Below are positions 8,354 through 10,414 of a DNA stretch of 10,414 nucleotides, one piece after another. The number at the start of each line of letters is the position of its first letter. Positions within the stretch are counted from its first letter, which is position 1. This stretch comes from Alphaproteobacteria bacterium UBA685 (GTDB lineage: Bacteria; Pseudomonadota; Alphaproteobacteria; Puniceispirillales; Puniceispirillaceae): the NCBI GenBank assembly GCA_002299005.1, contig DBMZ01000147.1, forward strand, positions 15,523 to 25,936, read 5' to 3'. Under the pieces are notes generated by a model. That model saw only the letters and a list, made by a program, of their open reading frames with translations. It was not told where the DNA came from and did not search any database. A program made the position numbers and the translations under genes.

Positions 8354-8515
8354 TATCTCTACTCTTGCACCTGTGTTGCCGATAACAGTCTTACTGCTAT
8401 TCGTACCCTTGTTACGATCATACAAGTGTATACCTATGATATTGGCATTTTTGTGCAGATGAAAAGAGGCAAGCGACAATTTGGCATCTTTTTTTTAAAT
8501 TACCTCATCGGAGGA

Positions 8516-8543
8516 TGGACAATAACACAAGATTTAGTATGAT
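8516..8543 (+). promoter_or_regulatory. Candidate sigma-70-type promoter for the D,D-carboxypeptidase gene
   Basis: TGGACA (8516-8521) and TATGAT (8538-8543) each match the -35 and -10 consensus at 5 of 6 positions, with a 16-nt spacer. Transcription would begin near 8550, leaving a leader of roughly 65-70 nt before the GTG start. The -10 overlaps GATTC (8541-8545), a GANTC methylation site for alphaproteobacterial CcrM. The prediction comes from sequence match only. Confidence 0.45.
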
Positions 8544-8554
8544 TCACAACATGC

Positions 8555-8573
8555 ATACGCAATAGATACGCAA
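8555..8573. repeat. Paired 8-bp direct repeats ATACGCAA, one helical turn apart
   Basis: ATACGCAA occurs at 8555-8562 and 8566-8573, an 11-bp period. It lies just downstream of the predicted transcription start of the carboxypeptidase gene, where a bound regulator would be expected to repress. Tandem half-sites at helical spacing are typical of several regulator families; which one is unknown. Confidence 0.4.
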
Positions 8574-8606
8574 AATATCCTTTTTGTGTCTCTTTTTATG
8601 GGGTGT

Positions 8607-8610
8607 AGGA
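8607..8610 (+). promoter_or_regulatory. Ribosome binding site that decides the carboxypeptidase start
   Basis: AGGA ends 6 nt before the GTG at 8617. The in-frame TTG at 8584 has no Shine-Dalgarno-like sequence at a useful distance, so GTG 8617 is the better start. Confidence 0.6.
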
Positions 8611-8616
8611 TTTAAG

Positions 8617-9867
8617 GTGTCTTTCGACGTGGCTCAGCTATTTAAATGGCAACAAATTAAACACTATGCGCTCGCTTGTTTTATGGTTGCGTGCCTGTCT
8701 TTCACAATCATAAGCACCCTTGCCCCCCCTGCAGAGGCATCAAATCGCTATGCTGCGATTGTTATCGAGGAAAAAACAGGGCGCGTTTTATTCTCGCGCA
8801 ATGCCGATAAAAAGCTCTACCCGGCCTCTTTGACCAAAATCATGACGCTTTATATGCTGTTTGAAGAGTTAGATGCTGGCAGGCTCACCTTGCAGAGCCG
8901 CCTGCCCATTAGCCGTGTTGCCGCCAGCCGCTCGCCTTCAAAATTATATCTCGCCCCGGGTGCTAGTATTTCGGCTGAAAACGCTATCCTCGCGCTTGTC
9001 ACAAAATCAGCCAATGACGTGGCCACCGCCGTGGGGGAAAAAATCTCAGGCACAGAGCGGGCCTTTGCTGGCAAGATGACACGAAAAGCGCGCTCACTTG
9101 GGATGGTAAACACGGTGTTTAAGAATGCCTCTGGCCTGCCTAATCGTGCCCAGCATTCCACCGCCCGCGATATGGCGCGCCTAGGCGTTGCTATCAGACG
9201 CGATTTCCCGCAATATTATCACTATTTCTCGCGCACAAAATTCCAGTTTAATGGCCGTAATTATGGCAATCACAACAAGCTGTTGCGCCAATTTGATGGC
9301 ACAGACGGCATCAAAACAGGCTTTACAAACGCCTCTGGCTTTAACCTTGTCGCGGCCACACAGCGCAATGGTGTGCGCCTTATTGGGGTGGTCTTTGGCG
9401 GGCGTACAGGGGCCAGCCGTGATGCGCATATGATGAAGATTTTGGCGACACAATTCAGACGCGTGAAGCCGTTTGCCGTTCGTCAAATTGCGGCACCAAG
9501 CGCGCCGCCGCGTCGTCCAGAATTGCCAAACAGGCCGCAGACAAAGCAATCGCAAACCGAATTGGCCAGCCTATTTGCCGTTGATGACACCATCCCACAG
9601 GCCGACATATTGCAAGACCCGCAAGGGTGGGCCATTCAGGTTGGCAGTTTTTCACGCCGCGTGAATGCGCATAAAGCAGCCCTTGAAGCGCGCCGTAATG
9701 CGCAAACAGAACTTGGCCTTGTGCCGGCCCAATTATCGGTCGTTATGCGCGGCGAGATGCCCTTATGGCGAGTGCGCTTTGGTGATTTAGAAGAAACCCA
9801 AGCACGCGCGGCTTGTGCGGCTCTATTTTTATCTGGCAAAGCCTGCATCGCCCTTCCGACAGGCTAG
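8617..9867 (+). CDS. Secreted D-alanyl-D-alanine carboxypeptidase (peptidase S11) with C-terminal SPOR domain
   Basis: From the GTG start this is a 416-residue periplasmic enzyme of the PBP5/DacA family, which removes the terminal D-Ala from peptidoglycan pentapeptides. A signal peptide is clear: a hydrophobic stretch at about 17-36 and cleavage after A39-E-A41. The three penicillin-binding motifs are intact: S71-L-T-K74 (nucleophile and lysine), S131-A-N133 and K233-T-G235. A Pro/Gln-rich linker leads to a SPOR domain at about 338-416, starting WAIQVGSFS; SPOR domains bind denuded septal glycan, pointing to a division role. A longer version from TTG 8584 is possible but less likely. The PBP5-type C-terminal amphipathic anchor seems absent, and SPOR may localise the enzyme instead. 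It is divergent from clpS, and its stop codon overlaps the convergent gene's stop. Confidence 0.93.
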   Translation: MSFDVAQLFKWQQIKHYALACFMVACLSFTIISTLAPPAEASNRYAAIVIEEKTGRVLFSRNADKKLYPASLTKIMTLYMLFEELDAGRLTLQSRLPISRVAASRSPSKLYLAPGASISAENAILALVTKSANDVATAVGEKISGTERAFAGKMTRKARSLGMVNTVFKNASGLPNRAQHSTARDMARLGVAIRRDFPQYYHYFSRTKFQFNGRNYGNHNKLLRQFDGTDGIKTGFTNASGFNLVAATQRNGVRLIGVVFGGRTGASRDAHMMKILATQFRRVKPFAVRQIAAPSAPPRRPELPNRPQTKQSQTELASLFAVDDTIPQADILQDPQGWAIQVGSFSRRVNAHKAALEARRNAQTELGLVPAQLSVVMRGEMPLWRVRFGDLEETQARAACAALFLSGKACIALPTG

Positions 9868-10313
9868 GTCTGTGCGCCGCCATCTGAGGTGGCATAAAAT
9901 TCAACATCCATATCTGATAAATCATCAATCTTATGACAGCAATCAGGCATGGAATTGCGGAAGATATGACCCGCGGTCTTCATCCCCTCAAAATTATCAA
10001 ACATGCCAACAGAGACAGAGGCAAAATCACTGTCATTATCTTTGAAGAACATCTGCGCATGGCATGTTTTGCAAAAACCGCGCTTGGCAAAATTTGACGA
10101 GGCGTACCAGTCAACATTCTCATTGCCTTGCGTGATCTCAAGCTGTTCATGCGGCAATTGCGCGGCCGCCCATGTATAGCCAGCGGTGCGCAAACAATCT
10201 GTGCAATGGCACACAACAAACGGGCGCAAAGGGCCCACCATGGCAATCTTCACGGCCCCGCAATGACATGAGCCTGTATAGTGCCTGCCTCTTGTCTCTT
10301 CGATAAAATCCAT
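9864..10313 (-). CDS. GFA / CENP-V domain zinc-binding protein
   Basis: A 149-residue cytosolic protein of the family named after glutathione-dependent formaldehyde-activating enzyme. Cys pairs C16-H-C18 and C81-K-T-C84 match the structural zinc site. C35-H-C37-T-D-C40 matches the second, catalytic-type zinc site. Most members of this family have no demonstrated activity, and there is no formaldehyde-oxidation gene next door, so formaldehyde processing should not be assumed. I chose ATG at 10313, which has a strong AAGGGGGG six bases upstream. The TTG one codon earlier is a less likely start. The C-terminal stop codon overlaps that of the convergent carboxypeptidase gene. No terminator is visible for either gene. 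Confidence 0.9.
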   Translation of the reverse strand: MDFIEETRGRHYTGSCHCGAVKIAMVGPLRPFVVCHCTDCLRTAGYTWAAAQLPHEQLEITQGNENVDWYASSNFAKRGFCKTCHAQMFFKDNDSDFASVSVGMFDNFEGMKTAGHIFRNSMPDCCHKIDDLSDMDVEFYATSDGGAQT

Positions 10314-10319
10314 CAAATG

Positions 10320-10327
10320 CCCCCCTT
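10320..10327 (-). promoter_or_regulatory. Ribosome binding site of the GFA-family gene
   Basis: Read on the minus strand, AAGGGGGG ends six bases before the ATG at 10313. It favours that ATG over the TTG immediately upstream. Confidence 0.75.
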
Positions 10328-10368
10328 ATGAACGATTTGATTTAGCCTGTCATACCCATTTCTAATGT

Positions 10369-10414
10369 GCCAGCTAAAATTGAGGCCAGTGAAAATTGAG
10401 GCTAGTGAAAATTG
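10369..10414. repeat. 16-bp tandem repeat, about 2.9 units, cut by the window edge
   Basis: The units are GCCAGCTAAAATTGAG (10369-10384), GCCAGTGAAAATTGAG (10385-10400) and GCTAGTGAAAATTG (10401-10414, incomplete). Unit 1 differs from unit 2 at two bases and unit 3 differs at one. Sixteen is not a multiple of three, and all + frames through the array hit stops, so it does not look coding. The array lies about 55 bp upstream of the GFA gene start and may continue past the window. Confidence 0.8.

Noticed and set aside
8354..8479. N-terminal extension of ClpS from a TTG at 8479
   Set aside because: The extra 42 residues do not resemble ClpS, while the ATG at 8353 gives the normal family length. 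The open frame is most likely leader sequence.
8503..8514. Small hairpin CCTC-ATCG-GAGG between clpS and the carboxypeptidase gene
   Set aside because: It has only 4 bp of stem and no T-run in the right place on either strand, so it is not a credible terminator.
8354..8583. Heat-shock (RpoH) promoter for clpS-clpA
   Set aside because: CTTG motifs occur on the minus strand, but none has an acceptable -10 at the right spacing.
10340..10376. Sigma-54 promoter for the GFA gene, from TGGCAC on the minus strand
   Set aside because: The -12 GC element is missing at the required spacing.

Overview
This window looks like ordinary core chromosome from an alphaproteobacterium of middling G+C content. 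That placement is an inference. It rests on a long-form B12-dependent NrdJ with an alphaproteobacterial-type insert, a ClpS closely resembling the Caulobacter protein, a SPOR-tailed D-Ala-D-Ala carboxypeptidase, and a RidA / FemAB-like / ClpA-ClpS neighbourhood that I recall from that class. A marine SAR116-like lineage is a reasonable guess but is not proven by the sequence. I see no prophage, insertion sequence, CRISPR array, tRNA or rRNA, and no convincing undescribed multi-gene system. The novelty here is in the intergenic DNA.

Layout. Positions 1-253 form an AT-rich control region for nrdJ, with phased A-tracts inside a 14-bp inverted repeat, two NrdR-like boxes 33 bp apart and a near-consensus DnaA box. 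nrdJ (254-3874, +) encodes an adenosylcobalamin-dependent ribonucleotide reductase and ends at a strong intrinsic terminator. Next come ridA (4039-4506, +), with an imperfect dyad in its leader and a terminator behind it, and a FemAB-like acyltransferase gene (4615-5748, +). The latter runs head-on into clpA with only 8 bp between stop codons.

clpS-clpA is a minus-strand operon (8353 down to 5757) with a 2-nt gap. It encodes the N-degron adaptor and the AAA+ unfoldase that feeds ClpP. A divergent region of about 260 bp holds a plausible promoter for a secreted D,D-carboxypeptidase (8617-9867, +) with a C-terminal SPOR domain. This gene converges on a GFA/CENP-V-family zinc protein gene (10313 down to 9864, -), and the two stop codons share one CTAG palindrome. 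The window ends inside a 16-bp tandem repeat upstream of that gene.

Functionally the genes cover dNTP supply (NrdJ), enamine/imine damage control (RidA), N-degron proteolysis (ClpS/ClpA), and envelope or peptidoglycan work (carboxypeptidase, possibly the FemAB-like protein). Apart from clpS-clpA they appear to be separate transcription units.
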